From: Lates calcarifer
Lineage: Eukaryota; Chordata; Actinopteri; Centropomidae
Length of the DNA: 64,000 bases
Reading direction: 5' to 3'
Assembly (NCBI RefSeq): GCF_001640805.2
Contig: NC_066847.1
Span: 21,753,504 to 21,817,503 of the forward strand
The translations under genes were made by a program, and so were the position numbers. The stretch's first letter is position 1, and each line of letters starts with the position of its first letter. Under the pieces are notes generated by a model, which saw only the letters and a list, made by a program, of their open reading frames with translations, was not told the DNA's origin and made no database searches. Positions 35,601 through 49,621 of the stretch are shown piece after piece.

Positions 35601-36441
35601 CACTCTTTCAGTCCCTGTATTTGCTGTTACACTTAAGTGATGAGCCACTAGTGTCTGTAAGTCCTGTGGGGAGGACCGGAGTGAAACTTTATTACTCTCA
35701 TTTCCAAACGGAAAAGCTGTTGAGGGTAATGAAAAATTAATGAGTCTGCTGCCTACAGATAAATGCTCAAGGCAAATGCAACAACAGTTTGTTCATGGCG
35801 CTAACATCTTCACTAATTTGGATGTGAGAGAACTACTTTTGAGGGAACTGTTGCAAAATTGTATTTTAGTTATTCAGAACTTCTTCGGAAGTAGTGCTGT
35901 GGTCTGAGACTAAGGCAGGTTTAATCTTAGCCTGCCTGAGACATATAATGCAAAGAGAGACACATCTGAGTCTCTAGATGTGGTTGTCTCCTCAGGCTTG
36001 CATTTATACAGAGCCTAAATGAAGCCTTGCAAGAACAACTGAGAAAACCACAGGATCTATTAGCAAAAGTTTGCATGGTTAAGGCATTTAGTGTCAGGTC
36101 ATCCTCCTCCCATGACATAGAGAAATCCCTGAGGCCTGGCAGATACTATTTTTGCAAGTCACAAACTGCTTAATGAGAAAAAAAAGTTTCCTCTTTCAGT
36201 ATGTATAATTCCAAGGAAATTATCGGTTAAGTGTAACATGACCACAGAGCTTTATTTCACCAGTGAACAGTGCATGATGAAGCGGCAGGATGTTTGTTGG
36301 TGACGTGCGACAAGTCTTACAGTGTCATCAGCTGGTGTGAGTTACCTGTCGACTGTCATGTTTCGATGAGGAGCTGCTGTTGCTGCGCGACAGGGAGGAG
36401 ATCTTCTGTGACATGGCTGAACTGCGCTCCTCTGAACCCAT
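20693..36441 (-). CDS. osbpl3: Oxysterol-binding protein-related protein 3 (22 coding exons, 884 aa)
   Basis: ORP3 binds ER VAP proteins and plasma-membrane phosphoinositides and moves lipid at contact sites. Coding exons in transcript order are 36441-36346, 33041-32925, 32242-32189, 31764-31651, 31388-31224, 31022-30899, 29785-29682, 29385-29293, 29207-29048, 28148-28018, 27349-27248, 26240-26103, 25345-25252, 25111-24867, 23970-23833, 23704-23641, 23521-23443, 23295-23151, 22066-21922, 21834-21708, 21041-20919 and 20789-20693. They join to 2655 nt with every phase matching; human ORP3 is almost the same length (887 aa). The N terminus is Ser-rich (1-32). A PH domain spans about 52-148, an FFAT motif EFFDAQE lies at 449-455, and the OSBP domain runs from about 510 to 870 with the signature EQVSHHPP at 624-631. 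A C-terminal helix ([20 protein letters not shown]) follows. OSBPL6 is the close alternative; neighbours gsdme and spmip4 favour OSBPL3. Confidence 0.93.
33379..33445 (-). other. osbpl3: Possible alternative osbpl3 exon (67 nt)
   Basis: In minus orientation there is an acceptor (TATTTGCAG) before 33445 and a donor (AGACAG|GTAAGC) after 33379. The frame leading into exon 2 is open and contains an ATG ([10 protein letters not shown]). Inserting it between the first coding exon and exon 2 would break the frame, since the exon adds 67 nt. It could only act as an alternative first coding exon or a frame-shifting one. Confidence 0.3.
33600..34440. mobile_element. Fragments of a dispersed fish repeat
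   Basis: GTGCTGAAACGATTAGTTG followed by ATTAATCAG at about 33622-33650 is the edge of a common fish non-autonomous repeat with an AACGATTA/TAATCGTT terminus. The remainder to about 34440 is AT-rich intron without coding signal; how much belongs to the element is unclear. Confidence 0.4.
34718..34738 (+). other. G-quadruplex-type G-run cluster
   Basis: GGGGGGTGGGGGTGGGTGG in the first large intron region of osbpl3. The runs fit the G3+N1-7 quadruplex pattern apart from the last run, which is short, although the first run can be split. Function unknown. Confidence 0.5.
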
Positions 36442-36498
36442 CCTGCTGCGAACTGGCCGGTGCAAGTCTACGGCAGGAGTACCCAGAACATTCCTCGT
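36346..36498 (-). promoter_or_regulatory. osbpl3: osbpl3 start-codon exon and leader
   Basis: The exon that holds the start codon begins at 36498 (acceptor TTCACTCAG) and has 57 nt of leader before the ATG at 36441. The reading starts [14 protein letters not shown], so an in-frame second ATG lies nine codons on. The Ser-rich peptide then joins DSWEIVEGL of exon 2, as in other ORP3/ORP6 proteins. Confidence 0.8.
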
Positions 36499-39400
36499 CT
36501 GAGTGAAGAGGGGGTCATGAGAAGGGAGGTGGGGGGGGGGAGGAGAGAAAAATGGCTTTAAATAGGCAAGCCCTCTAAAAGCCTTTTAGCTGTCTCACTG
36601 AAAAATGCATTAGGTTATTTAGAGTGATTAGTTTTTCCACCCTTATGTAGCAGGAATATGGGATGTAATGAGAAAAGATGTACAGAAGAGTTCTCAACAT
36701 CAGCAAATGAAATTGACAGACAGGACTGGAGGACGTAAATTGGTCTGTAAGTGAAGAGACCACAGGTGATGGATTGTCAGCAGTTAAGGGTCATATCTAA
36801 TCTGAAGCTCCCACTAAAAGTATATACAGCAGGGTTGAAAGACATATTCACACCCTTTTATCTAAGTAAGAGTAGCAATAACACATGTAAAGGTACTAAT
36901 ACAAACAAATGTCCTTCAGAAGTTCACTTAAGGAAAAGTAGAGAACTATTATCAGCAGTAAAAAGTTGTTAAATAGTTTTTTTTTTTTTTTAAATACCTT
37001 TAAAAATGGATTCATGGTTTAAGTCATATATCAAGTCTCAATGCAAACACTTGAAGATGTCACCTAGTGCTCCGGGAAATTTCTGAAACATTGTTTAGAC
37101 TAAACAAATGTTTGCTTAACTGAAAAAACACAGTCAACGGATTAAATCGAAACTCTTAACGTTTTCCTCTGAAATGTGTAAGTACTATAATGATGTAAAT
37201 AATAAAGAGCACTGATGTAAACTCAATTGAACACTTGTTATTCTATTCACTGAGTATGAGCTCTGTCTTTGGTGGGATTTCAACCAATGGTTCAGTATTT
37301 GAGAAAATGACACTGATCCGACTCCACAGGCAGCTCAGTGACAGGGGAATAAAAGGCAAGTGTCACATGTAGCTACGCAGTGAGATGTGAGATGAACAGT
37401 GAAACGTAATATCATCACTTCATCACTTCAGCGGAGTGTGAAAATAATTGGGCCTCTTTAGAAAATGGCAACCTTCATTCAACTGCCACACTTCACACAG
37501 TCTAATTAACATTATGTGCGTGGTCTACCACGTCAGCACATAAAACCACATTTTGCTAATGCACTGCGAGTGGCAGTTTGTCATAGTACGGAAAGCTTAA
37601 AAAAAAACAGAAAAACAACCAAGCGCAAGGCACGAGTGTTTGTGTAAATCATGGCAGTCCATGTGGGAGCAAGCAGCAGGTCATTAGTTTAGCTTTACTG
37701 AGGATGCACAGCAGTACTGAGTTTTTGGACCATTAGATCTGAGTTCATTACTTTATTATGTGACCATCTGTGAGATTCTGTCTAACAGACAAGACATTTT
37801 ATGATTATATTTGGGTTGTTTCTTTCTTTTAATCACAAGTATTCATTACACATGTTTGAATTATTCATTTTCTGACAGTTTACAAACCAATTAATCATCT
37901 ACTCAGCTGCTCTACAATAACGCATTATTAGGCAAAACATCACATACCTGTGAATCAAAAACTTCAATGACATTTTTTTACTTGTAATTTTCCTGGAATT
38001 AAAGAATTTAATTATTTTTTTGGACAACAATGAAACAATTTGATGATATTACTGAGATTCCTCATATTTTCTAATCCTCCTGAAAGTAAAAAAAACTAAG
38101 CTCTTTCTCTATGCTTGAGTTTAGAGGCCACTTTCCTCTTAAAGATCCATAATCTTTTGTCACAATACAGTTATATAAAAAAAATTTCATGACAACTGAG
38201 TAAAGTGCATCCACTGATGAGGACCATAAGATAACACTGAAAGCCCTGTAAAAAACCTAGTAAGTGGACCTTATGTTTTTGGTCAAACCACACTACTGGA
38301 TGATCATGCAAACAGTGTCTCCTCCCACCTTCAACTGAATCAGACACGCCACGTGTTGACTACCACTTTGAAGCGGCAGCAAGGTTAATCATATTACCTG
38401 CTCTGCATCCGCAAGCTTTGTGCTGCATTAATGGCCACAACCTCTTGTGTTGGACAGACAAAAGCGTGGTCATCTGAAACCTCCATCCTTTGGCCAAGCC
38501 TACACTACCTCTCTGCCTGTGGACCACAGGATGCGTTTTAGACTGATGGAGCTCGGCGCCCAAAAACGCAGCCACAGTGGTGGATCAAAATGGCAGGACG
38601 CACACACAAAACAGGGCCCTAACGGCAGGACAGCACATCTTGTGAATTTTTACAGTTCAATTATTGCTGCATGCAATTAACCAAACCAGGACAGAAACAG
38701 AAGACAGAAGCTATAGACAACCATGATTTATGACACACTAAATGTAATCTATCATTGTATCTATCTACCACAGCTCTGCCTCTCCGTTGCCTATGATTTA
38801 TTCATCCACTTTCCACTGATCACACCAGCTATATGCAGGTCTGTCACACTGTCACCCTTGAGGACACCCTTTCATCTGATACAACAACACCACTTCTCAG
38901 GCTTTCATCACGGTGACGGCAGTGTTAGACGTCAGAGCTCCATTAGTTACCCTTTCTCACAGAGGAGTACACGCTCATTGAGGGCAATGAAGAAAAGCAG
39001 TTAAGTGATTGTAATAAAACTGTATTAAATTGCACAGGAGCTGTGTCAGGGATTAAGGTTACAGTTAGTATGGATTTTTACTTCACTTGACAGTTGTTGC
39101 TGTCATGTACAGATTGAAACATTGTAGACACATGAAAACACAGACAGTGAAAGTCTAACATACAGTGTAGTAAGTGGCTGTGGCTCATGCCTCAGACCAT
39201 AGCTTGGTAAAAAGAGGGACACTGACAGGCAGTGAGTGATGAGTGTGCTTGTCCAGTGTGCCGGGGCCAAAAGAAACAGAGGGGATCACATGGACACTGA
39301 CAGCTAGTGAGGACAAAAGATAAACACAAGCCACAGGGAAAATTCTACTGCCATCAAGACAGCCTCTTTTTCATATGAGTGCATGAACAAAAAAAGATAT

Positions 39401-40554
39401 GCCAGCACATGTGCAGTGCATACACATGGACACAAGTCTGTAAAAACAAAAGCAAGGTTTTGCAATTAGGGGAAGTAAACTAATGGAAACAGACACTTTT
39501 TTCTTTTGTCAAGTTCTGGTTAACATAAAATCACAAAAAGCTATAAAAAATAAAGAGCTGTCTCGTGTAGCAGAAAAACTGCTGACTGCTGTATTTAAAT
39601 AAATTAGTCTTTTGCAGTAAAGATGGCACTGACCTTTACAAAGAATGACTGTGATTCATGTGTCCCATTAAATTAAATATCTACCAGGCAGTAAGGACAA
39701 AGTCCATATCATGAGACACATCACAGCAACATCTCAACATTAATAAGTTGAAATTCAATTTGATTACACTGAGTAAATTGGTAAACTAAGTTTTAGTGGA
39801 CAACAATATAATGATTTTCGAATAATACACAGTATATTCTCTAATAGCCAATACATCTCATTATGTATTATTTAAAATTGAATGTTGAGACAGATTTAGG
39901 TAAGATTTAACTTCTCATTAATCATTGTGCTCCATGATATCTTCAAATGAGACATTTTTCCCATAATACAAATATAATACAGAGAAATCCTCAGCAAAAA
40001 TGAACTTTTTCCCAGGTGGGATAAAATGAAGGAAAATACTGAGAAATATCTGAGCATCATTATAAATCTACAATCATACAAGCTATAATTTCCTTGAGCG
40101 ACAAAATTAACCTGACTGAAGTTCAGTCTATTTGTAGAATAAAATAAGCACTCATGTTAATCATTACTGGTAATTTTTCAAGCCCTCTAATCTCTTGTTA
40201 AATTAACTGATATATGAGCATGAAGACGTTCTTCTCAAAGTGTAGACAAAAGGCTAAGTGGTCTGTGTGAAGAGGTGACTGACATCCGTTGAATATTCCA
40301 GTAAAGTGTGGGTGGGTGGCTCCCACAACTGTTCTATAATGAGAAACCAGCATGGCGCTTGTGGGAGACAGATGTTTAACTAGCAGGGGTTTAAAAACTT
40401 GCACTGCTCGTCCTGATTTTCTCACTTGGCAGCATGATCGTCTTATCGCACAACAACCAGAGAACCTCCATCCTACTCATAGACTACAGAGAAAAAGACA
40501 ATGTCCAAAATGTGTGCGAGATGTTATTAGCTGTGCTGTCTGTTGGTTGGTCCA

Positions 40555-40815
40555 CCACTTTGGTCCACTCTGAAATATTTCAATATCTATTGTTTGGATT
40601 AACTTGAAATTTTGTGCAGACATTCCTGATTCTGTGATGATATGTTACACTGACTTTGGTGGTGCCCCCAACTTCTCCTTTAGAGCCATGAGGTCAAAAT
40701 TTCTATTTGTTCAGTACAGTTGTTTATGACCAACTTACAAAACTGTTGGCAGTCCCATCAGCCTCAGCTATACTTTGTGTTTAGTACTAATTGTTTCAAG
40801 GATGTTTTTTTAGAC
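40555..40815 (+). mobile_element. Dispersed percomorph-type non-autonomous repeat, partial copy
   Basis: Contains TTTGGTCCACTCTGAAATAT, then GAAATTTTGTGCAGACATTC, CCATGAGGTCAAAATTT and CTTTGTGTTTAGTACTAATT in the order typical of a very common fish repeat. A longer copy lies in reverse orientation at 45.95-46.5 kb in this window. Confidence 0.7.
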
Positions 40816-40872
40816 GGTATGTAACATAGAGCTAACAGGAAATTAGAGGAGAGATATAGAAAAGACATGCAA

Positions 40873-41140
40873 CTTGGGCTGCAACTAATGATTATTTTCA
40901 TTATTGATCAATACACACCTTAAACCTCAGAATAACCTGACAACATGTGGACAGGTTGTTCGCATTGTCTTCAAATAGATTGTTGTGTCTAATATTCTCA
41001 TCACAATTGACCAATCATTTCAGGTCTACATGCAACAAATGTTTTCGGGTCATGTTGCAGTGTCTTAAACCTCTGACCTACCAAGATCTTTGATGACAAA
41101 CATATTCTTATCACGATTAATCATCTAATTCTAATGTGTA
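40873..41140 (+). mobile_element. GGGCTGCAACTAA-type dispersed repeat
   Basis: Starts TTGGGCTGCAACTAATGATT followed by ATTTTCATTATTGATCAA and ends near CACGATTAATCATCTAATTC, an inverted match to the start. This is a familiar short hAT-like non-autonomous element of fish. No transposase. Confidence 0.6.
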
Positions 41141-44100
41141 CTGTAATGAAAACCATATCAATATCTGCAGGTGTTTGAAGAAACTGCTCCACTTCACCAG
41201 CTGCTGAGATTTCTGCCTCTTGAAGATGAAACGCTCTGTTATGGAACACAAACTCCAGTTTTGTTAGTTTAAGGCGTACCACAGAACTGTCAGCAAATCC
41301 TTGGTCAGCTATAGATCTTGGCTGAAGTTAAAGATGGCTTAATGTCCTTTTAAGCTGCACTAACTAGATTGACAGGAGCTGAAAGCCCTCTATTACATTC
41401 TGCAGTTCATGTTGCAGATGTTCCTCCGTCCGTCCACTGTCTCCAGAGTCTGCCAAAGGGACTGACAAGCCTAACAAGCTTTAAGGCATCATTAGGATGT
41501 GACTCACCGGAATAAACGTCTATTGGTTGAACCCCTACAGTGCAGCTTTCTTAGGAAATGGAGTCATGTTTACAAAAATGATGCCACTTAAACTCCTTTG
41601 GCAGCTGATGCAACACAGTAATTCAAAGGAATTGGGTGGGAATTGACTCTAAAACACACTCCCATCCCTCAGAAATATGAAGTGAACTTATTTCAGGAGA
41701 GACAGCAGTACTGCTGGAGTTCAGTAATTAACAGTGAGACAAAGTGTGCCTAAAGCTGCTCTAGAGATGGGCATGGCCCCTGGAGAAAAATGAGTCATCT
41801 TAAAATATAGATAGAATATTGACTTTTACCAAGCTGATAAGATGATATTTAGATAACCTTTAAATACACACAGGTTCACATAATCTCTTAAATAACATTT
41901 CATATGCAAAACCCAGCTGGGAGAGTTGAATTATATTCCAATTCAGAGCCAGGAAAAGCAGTTGCTCCACATGTTTATGAGACCTATGTTTATGAAGGAG
42001 CCAATGTTTATGTATAAGCAAACAAAGCTGCAAGAAAGGCTATAAATAAAAAACTTATTTTATTTCATAAAATGAATCGTTTTTCAGCTTGAACAGAATC
42101 TAAAGTGATTCTCTCTGATGCATGACAGGCTGATGAAACAGAATTATCTAAACAGAGGAAAATCAATGTTGATTTAAAATGGCTCCAAAAGGCAGAAATC
42201 GCTCCAAGCTTCTCTCTGATCTTTTTTTTTTAAAGCTCTGAAACAATCAGCCTAAACTTGAGAAAACAAATGACCTCTGCATTCACCACACACGTAACAT
42301 TGGTGTTGTGGTAACCACCTTATCTCTGTAGTCCACTAGCCGTTGCCTGACAGGCCATCCCTCTCAATACAGCTCTTTGGCAACAAAGCAAACTCTGGTA
42401 GCTCTGGTGGGGAAAACAAAGAGCCATTTACCTTCCCTCTAATGCTGTCCGTCCATCTATCTGGATAAACCCCAATCAGAAACTGCCTAACTTTGACTGT
42501 TTTTAATTTTCCTCTGCTGGATAACTTAATCAGAGGCTGGTTTGTCATGAGCACACAATTCCTTATTCTTCCTTTTTGTTTGCTTTGGAAACAACACAGT
42601 CATTAAGAACATTTTCTGATAGCTGCTGCCCACTAAAGAAGACACACTGGGCTCTTATTTGCCGCATCTAAAAGTTACCACTTTAATAACAGTAATCATA
42701 TTACATCTGTGCATTATGCTGCCCGGGATGATGCCACTTAGTCTTTGTTATCTAATTATTGAAATGCAGGAAAACTAAGGGAAAGAGAAACCCTAATATA
42801 AAAGGAGCAAAGGGAAGGGCAGATTAGAAATCAGCAGCAAACAATATTCTTCTAATAGTGTGGCCACAGTGAAATCTTTTGCAACACAGAGAATATTGTG
42901 ATTTAACACTGCAATATACCTGCTTTTTATTATCCCATATTTCTTCACTTCATTTCTCTGAGGGGAAAAATTTAACCTCATGTAACGATTTGGTTTAATA
43001 TATGCATTAGAAGAGACAACAGATTCAACCCTCGTGTCTGTCTACCTGGCTGGCTAGCTGAGCTCAGCTAGCCTGGCTCGGTGCAAAGGTAACAAAATCT
43101 GCCCAACAGCACCTTTACCGGTAACTAATTAATTAATTTTACCTAATTTCTTTAATTAAACTGTGCCTGGTCAAGAGACAGTCCGGCACAAAACCCCTCC
43201 ATGAAATGATGATTTGCTGTTTTTATACCTCAGTTTTTATATATATGTATTATATAAATAAGACATAGAGTGTTATTAAGTGAGCTTTACAGGGGCCAGC
43301 AGGTGGATTTTGTTACCACTGAACAGAGTCAGGCCAGCCAATGTTTATGCTAACTGGGTGCTGGCTGTAGCTTCCTATTAACCATACAAACATTAGAGTG
43401 GTATCAATCGTCTCAAATTCTGTGAGGATGTTTCCCAAAATGTCAAACTAAATGGCTTTAAAATGGAAGGCATTTGAAACTTTTAAGCACTCTTTCGACT
43501 ACCAGATTGTATTTTCTAGGAACTCAGTCAGAGCACTTGCGTGAAAATGACTGAAAATGTCCATCTAATTTCTTCAGCGGCAAACACAGACAACTGAGTG
43601 CTCTCTTCATTCTCTCATCAGTGGTGCCTCACTCTTTTCAGTACGCGAGCTTCATGATGGTGTGATCATGAGATGATGATCGCTGCATCAACAACCCATG
43701 GCATGGGTTCTGATTGGGGACGGAATAAGAGAGGAAGACAAGCAATTCACATCTGAACACAACATTTCTTAGATTGTGTTATTCAGAGCCAGAGTGATTA
43801 GAGTTTCAGATAGGTTTCCTCAAGAGGCTGCAATCAGTCGAAGCGTAGAAGTAACACCGCTGTCTCAGTCTGATCAGCTTCTTATCCAAGTCTAAAGAGT
43901 TATCGTTGCAAGTAGAACATGAGCAAGTGCACAGGAAACAGAGAAGTCCTTAAATTCACTCTCTTTTCCCCTGTGAAAGACTGTCACTTTTATCAGGAGG
44001 AGTAATTAATTGCCTTCTCCAGCCAATACTTCTGCCCTGTATTCTTTCCCAAAAAGACCTGAAAAGTGTAAATGGGAATAAGGAAAAAAAACTCTCCTCT

Positions 44101-44589
44101 TACATCAATCTGCAGAATCAGGGCACCACAGAAGTGTCTAGAAGTCTTAAAAATATATTCTTCAAGCAATATCACAGGTCAGCATGGCAGCACCCAGCAA
44201 GCAATTAGCCCAGAGGACTGACACACAGACAAAACTGGCTTCATCCCAACATGAGATCTATTATTCATTAGTACATCTCTTGACCAAGCAGGGTAATGTT
44301 TTCCAGCCCACGTTTGTGAGTGTGTGTCCGTGTGTGTGCGGCCACACCTTCTCTGGAAGAGACGCACAGATGGTAACGCCTGCTCCTGATCTGCTTAAGG
44401 CGGCGTGGTGAAAGGTTGCCAAGGCCAGAGGGAACCACTCCAAAAAACAGGCTCACGCTGCTGAGCTTAAAGCGCACCGCTGTTGTCTGTAATCTTATGT
44501 TTTCAACAGTATGAAATGGAGTATGAAGCTTTCTCTACTTATCATATTCAGAGGAAAATGCTCACAGTTATGATGGTAATAATGAGAGA

Positions 44590-44605
44590 GAGAGAGAGAT
44601 AAAGT
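44590..44605. repeat. Short (GA)n run
   Basis: GAGAGAGAGAGAGA in intron 1 of osbpl3; nothing else notable. Confidence 0.7.
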
Positions 44606-45944
44606 CCCTTCTTGCTAACTTCCTAGGACATCTTTTCATTCATGTCTTCCTCTGTGTGACATATAAGTGGCTCTGTTTCACACACCAACACCACAAAGCA
44701 TCCTGTTAATCTACCACATCCTCAACACACTCCCTTCCCTGACACACCTCCATCTTCCCTCTCTCTATCTCTTTCTCTTGTCTGAGGTCCTCTCCTTTGT
44801 TACAGTCACAGTGTGTGGGGGAGCCTGACAGCCTCATAACTCAACACTGGCTCATTAGGACGCAGACACTCACAGACAAAAGAGTGGGGTGGGAATTTTT
44901 TTTTAAATAACATGAATACCATAAACTTCATGGTACAAAGTGGTCTTCACTTTGTGCCACATGTGGGGACTTGCATGACAGTACGATCCAGCTGTTGCTT
45001 CCCCCAAAATAAAGATTACAGCGCTTACGACTCAAGCACAGCTCTGATTAGGATGCAACAGCAGTGTCTCCACCTCCACTCTCATATTAATTTAAAGGTG
45101 CTGAACCATGGTAGAGGATGATGACACTGAAAGGGTCCATGTCATTGTTAGCATGCTGATCCTTTCTTGTAACAAAGCACAAAGCCAAAAAATGGGCCAA
45201 AAAAAAAAAAAAAAGGAATCACAAAAAAGCAGAAAGAACATCTGCACTGCCACAAGCAATCTCAAAGTCCTTCGAGTGCAGATATATTTAGACATGGCAT
45301 CGTCTTCCATTACCTTCCATTTATGGACAGACAGAGATGGATGGCTGTTTGAGAGGAGCTACCACATCTTGTGAGATTTACTTCATGCCTGAGCTCTGAC
45401 AACTACTTCAGTAAAGCATTTCCTTACTGAGTGGACTGGAGTACAGATGAGCCTACAGTATGAATCTCTATGTGTTATAGTATATCATAGCAGAAAGACT
45501 GTCACAGCACCAGAGGCTGACTCAAACTGTAGCTTCCTTAAAGTGACAAAAGGGTGGGATGCCAAGACAAAGCTGCACTGAATTTTCATCTCTGACAAGC
45601 TTGTATTTTTGTGGCTTGACTGCAGTTGTGCTGCAGTGTGTGTTGTTAGCGGTGCAATCACATCTCAACCACAAATCTTTGAAGTTGATCTCCTTTGCTA
45701 TTTGTAGAAGTTAACTGTCCTAATTTTTACTGTAGCTTCAGATGAATCTATAAACCCGATGATTAAATTTTCACTATATGATGATAACAAGAGAAACACA
45801 CAACTTCATTTTACAGACCAAATTATTGACAAAAATCTGCACAGAACTGCCACTACAAGTTCAATATGCTAACAAGCTGCCATTTAAATGTTAGAAATTT
45901 TATTTTTCTTTTCATTCATGCGGCTGCAATGACATGATGAAAGC

Positions 45945-46500
45945 AGTTTACTAACAAGACTAACAGACTACAGCCACCCTCGTAGCTCTAAGGCTGTTCT
46001 TTGGTACAGCAGTGCTTTGAGCTAAATGCTGCTTTAATCAGCATGCTGACATGCTCACAGTGATAATACTAACATGCTGATGATTAGAAGGTTATATTTA
46101 CCACATTCACCATTTAGTCTAGCCTGTTAGCATGCTAACATTTACAAGTTAGTACTCAGAAGATGATGGGAATGTCATTAGTTTCTCAGGGTCACAAACC
46201 AAAGTTTGATCTGATGGCAGTGCTAGCTTAATCCTAGGAGATCATCAAAATCATTCGAATTTATCCTCTTGGGACCTTGAATATCTGTAGGAAATGTCAC
46301 AGCAATCCACTCCTGTGGTTGTCCTGATATTAAACTCCGAAACACAAATGTCAACCTGCACTAAAGGTAAAGTCAGAGATCGCTAATGTCATTAGGATTC
46401 ATCCTCTGGGGAACATGGATGTCTGCAAATGTGTACAAGATGTCATGGTAGTCCATTCAATACTTGAGATATTTCAGTCTGGACATTGTCATCCCTAAAG
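45945..46500 (-). mobile_element. Dispersed percomorph-type non-autonomous repeat, long copy
   Basis: In reverse orientation this copy carries the signature parts of the family: AGCATGCTGACATGCTCACA, GTTAGCATGCTAACATTTAC, then two tandem internal modules around 46250-46330 and 46380-46490 (ATTTATCCTCTTGGGACC and ATTCATCCTCTGGGGAAC). It shares modules with the copy at 40555-40815. There is no coding capacity. Confidence 0.75.
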
Positions 46501-49500
46501 CTATGACTTAAAATACTAGAAGACAGCACATAAGATGATCTATCTTACATTGCTAAAAAACATACACAGTCTTTAGAACATATGATTCTAAATAAATGTC
46601 CAGGAATGCAATGCCTTTCTTGTTTCTGAATATATAATACACTGATGTGTTTTTTAGTCAGTTTGTCAAAACTGCAAATTGTGAAAAATATGATACTGCA
46701 CTGCTGTGTAAACAAGCAAGGATTATGTTTCACTGATCCCGTCGGACTCAAAACTGTCTCCCTTTGGCAGAATCTGAGCAGAGTGACCACTGGTCAAAGT
46801 CTGACAATGACAGTTAATTAGGTGGCATCAGGACAAAGCCCCAAAACCATGAATTTGAGCTCTAATATGACTGATCTGTAAATGAATATGTAGAAGATAC
46901 ATATTGGGGTTTAGGCAGACAGAGATACATATCAGTCAGACATAGAAAACGGTATTGAGGAAGTCACATTCACTTAAGTACGTATAATTGACTGAATGAA
47001 TATTAACGAAAAATCATAAAATTAGACTGTTCATCATTATCATGTTGAGGAGTTGAGGAGCTACTTGTTTAGTGTAAATATGACAATTACAAGCCATGTC
47101 ACTTGCAAATATTTGACCAAATGGGAAAAACTCCACTAAAGATGAATTGAAAATATTATTTCAAAACCTAAAGTCTACATTATTTAAGCACATCGAAGCT
47201 TCCATGAACATTTTGAATAATTTAGTCCTACAAACCAAGAGAATGGTCATGGGTGTATAGAGGAGTTCAGTAGAACCTTGTCTTGTGTGCTAGACGAGGT
47301 GTGCTATTGTTTTTAAGTTAAAAGTATCTCTTAGTGCAGGTGTTGTTAAAATTTCATGCTGATATCTGGCAGTCTCTGAGGGAGTTTGGAAATCAGCCCT
47401 CTAACCACCTTCTGCCTCTCAGGTACCTGAAGGAAGCTAAGGACAAGAGCAGCTCCCTGCCATTAAAAAGCCATATCACTGATGAGATCATTGATTGGAA
47501 AACAATCAGACAAACAAAATTATGTGCTATAAAGAAAGGCACTTAGTGAAACTCTTAATATTATTATTTGTTGATTTGTCCTTGCTACACTGCAGCCCTT
47601 GGCATCATTGTTTTATAAAATATTTTCAAATTATATTACTTTAAATGTAAGATAATGCAGGCAGGATCTATAACTTTAGTCTCTGTATTGTATGCTTCCT
47701 ACCACATCTACCTGTTTACATATAAAAACACATGAATAATTTATAGAGGCCTACTGCCCACGCAAAAAGAGCCAACACCTGCCACATGCACAAGATGCTC
47801 ACAACAGCTGCTCTGTTGGTTCTATTTATCCACTTCCTGTATTATTCACCTGCTGGTTAGTGAATATTAATAAAAACAATTTAAAATTTATTTTTATTTG
47901 TTATTTTTAGGGCAGACCATGGAGCAACACTGCAGAGGTTACAGTACGACTAATGTATCAGTACATCATTATGGTGACACTGGCATTTACAGCTCTAATG
48001 TATATACTCAGCACAAGTCAGTGGAATCTAACAGATTATAGGTTGTGTAGATTTATATAAAGATTCAGCTTGATGCCAGGGGAAAACTGAAATTACGGTG
48101 GAGGTGACCTCATGCGATGCAATGCCCCACTGCTGTTTTAACTACATGTCTTGTACAGGCAAAGATGTTTGTCTTTTTTGTTTTTTTTTCTGCTCCTGCT
48201 ACATTCCAAACATTGCACTGATTCCTCTCCCTCACAGGCTCCCTGTGTTTGACTGTAATCATTCATCTGGGTGTGATAGGAACGAAAAAACCTCAAGAGC
48301 TGCATGGGCGACAACTTGACCACCAAACAAACCTCAGTTCCCCAGAGAACATAGCTGGCTGTGACAGTGGAAGAAGAGAAACAGAATTTTACAAGCTCAC
48401 AAGTATTCATTTTAGAAGCATTACAACAAGCAAAGTCGCTGATCTTTTTAAGTTTACTATTGTAAATCTTTATCCTATACCTGTGCACCAATCTGAGGCA
48501 GGATTTTACATATCATCTACTTTCTTCATGCCACGTCATGACAGACATTTTCTACTGAAATTCTCAGTGGCCCCTATTTGGCCTCACACATGTTTGGACA
48601 CACACAGCCCAAGCAGCACCTGAAAAGCCTCCTCTGTTGCACTGTTGATACAACTCCCACAAGAGCTGAGGCGACACACATATTCTGAATAGTAGTATTT
48701 TACCAAACAGCTTTAACTCAGCCATACCCTTTAGGATTACCACAGACATTTGACTACAAAGCTTTCGCACAAGCCCCATAGTCAACATGAGAATCACTAT
48801 CATTATATTGGGATTTACACAGAATTGTAATTATCAGGAAGTGTACTGATAATGGACATATATATTTCCTTACATCTGCCATCTACATAGTAAAAGAAAT
48901 ACAGTAAACTCATTTATATTCCTGTTTTTGCTCTAACACTGTGTGGTGAGTATGAGATGCTGAGCTCAAACCCTGATTAAATCTGAAAATGGATCCTGTC
49001 TGCACTCACTATCACACACACCTACATCCACTCAGCATGAGAGACACAGCCACTCATAAAGACACATTATTCATAGTTTTGGCTTGCGACTGGGTTATAC
49101 TGATGGCTTGCTCCTGTTATAGCAGAGACCTATAGTATAGTAGGTTTATGTGCAAACTAACCCTCCACAACTTGTCTTTACTTGTCTAGAGAAATAAAGC
49201 AAGGGGGCTCAGAGTTACCATGGAGACTGAGGGAGATCTATTAGTGTTTGTTTGTTTGAATTACATGTAATGATCATACCCACACAGGAATACAGCAAAA
49301 CTGTTGGGATAACCCTACAGGCGTTTAACTCAGGTGGGATGCCTGACTTTGAAATGTAGTTTAGTGTTAACTTTGAGACTTTACAAGTCGAGTGAGCACT
49401 CTGAGGGGGTTTAGCAGCACTCTGTGTAACTGCTGTGAAATATTTCAGTAACATGTCGCTTCAGAGAGCTTGAAAACTTAACTTTAAATGCACTTGTCAT

Positions 49501-49621
49501 ATTCAACTGACTGTGGTCTCACTGTTAATCCCCGGAGGAGATGACAAGTCTCGCTTTTTGACGCTGTAAAAGACAGAGTTAAACTATCTAGTAAAGGATA
49601 ACTAAACAAAAACGCACTCAC

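Larger units (their letters stand above)
36500..49620 (-). other. osbpl3: osbpl3 first intron (about 13 kb)
   Basis: No exon with protein similarity was found on either strand. The intron contains two or three dispersed fish repeats (listed separately), simple repeats and T-rich or A-rich runs. Short frames here, such as those near 38.4, 44.3 and 47.4 kb, have no recognisable motif. Conserved non-coding enhancers could be present, but this cannot be judged without alignment. Confidence 0.6.

Noticed and set aside
47334..47546. Exon-like frame (CTCTCAG acceptor, 70 codons) in osbpl3 intron 1
   Set aside because: No donor with a continuing frame, no recognisable motif and wrong strand for osbpl3.
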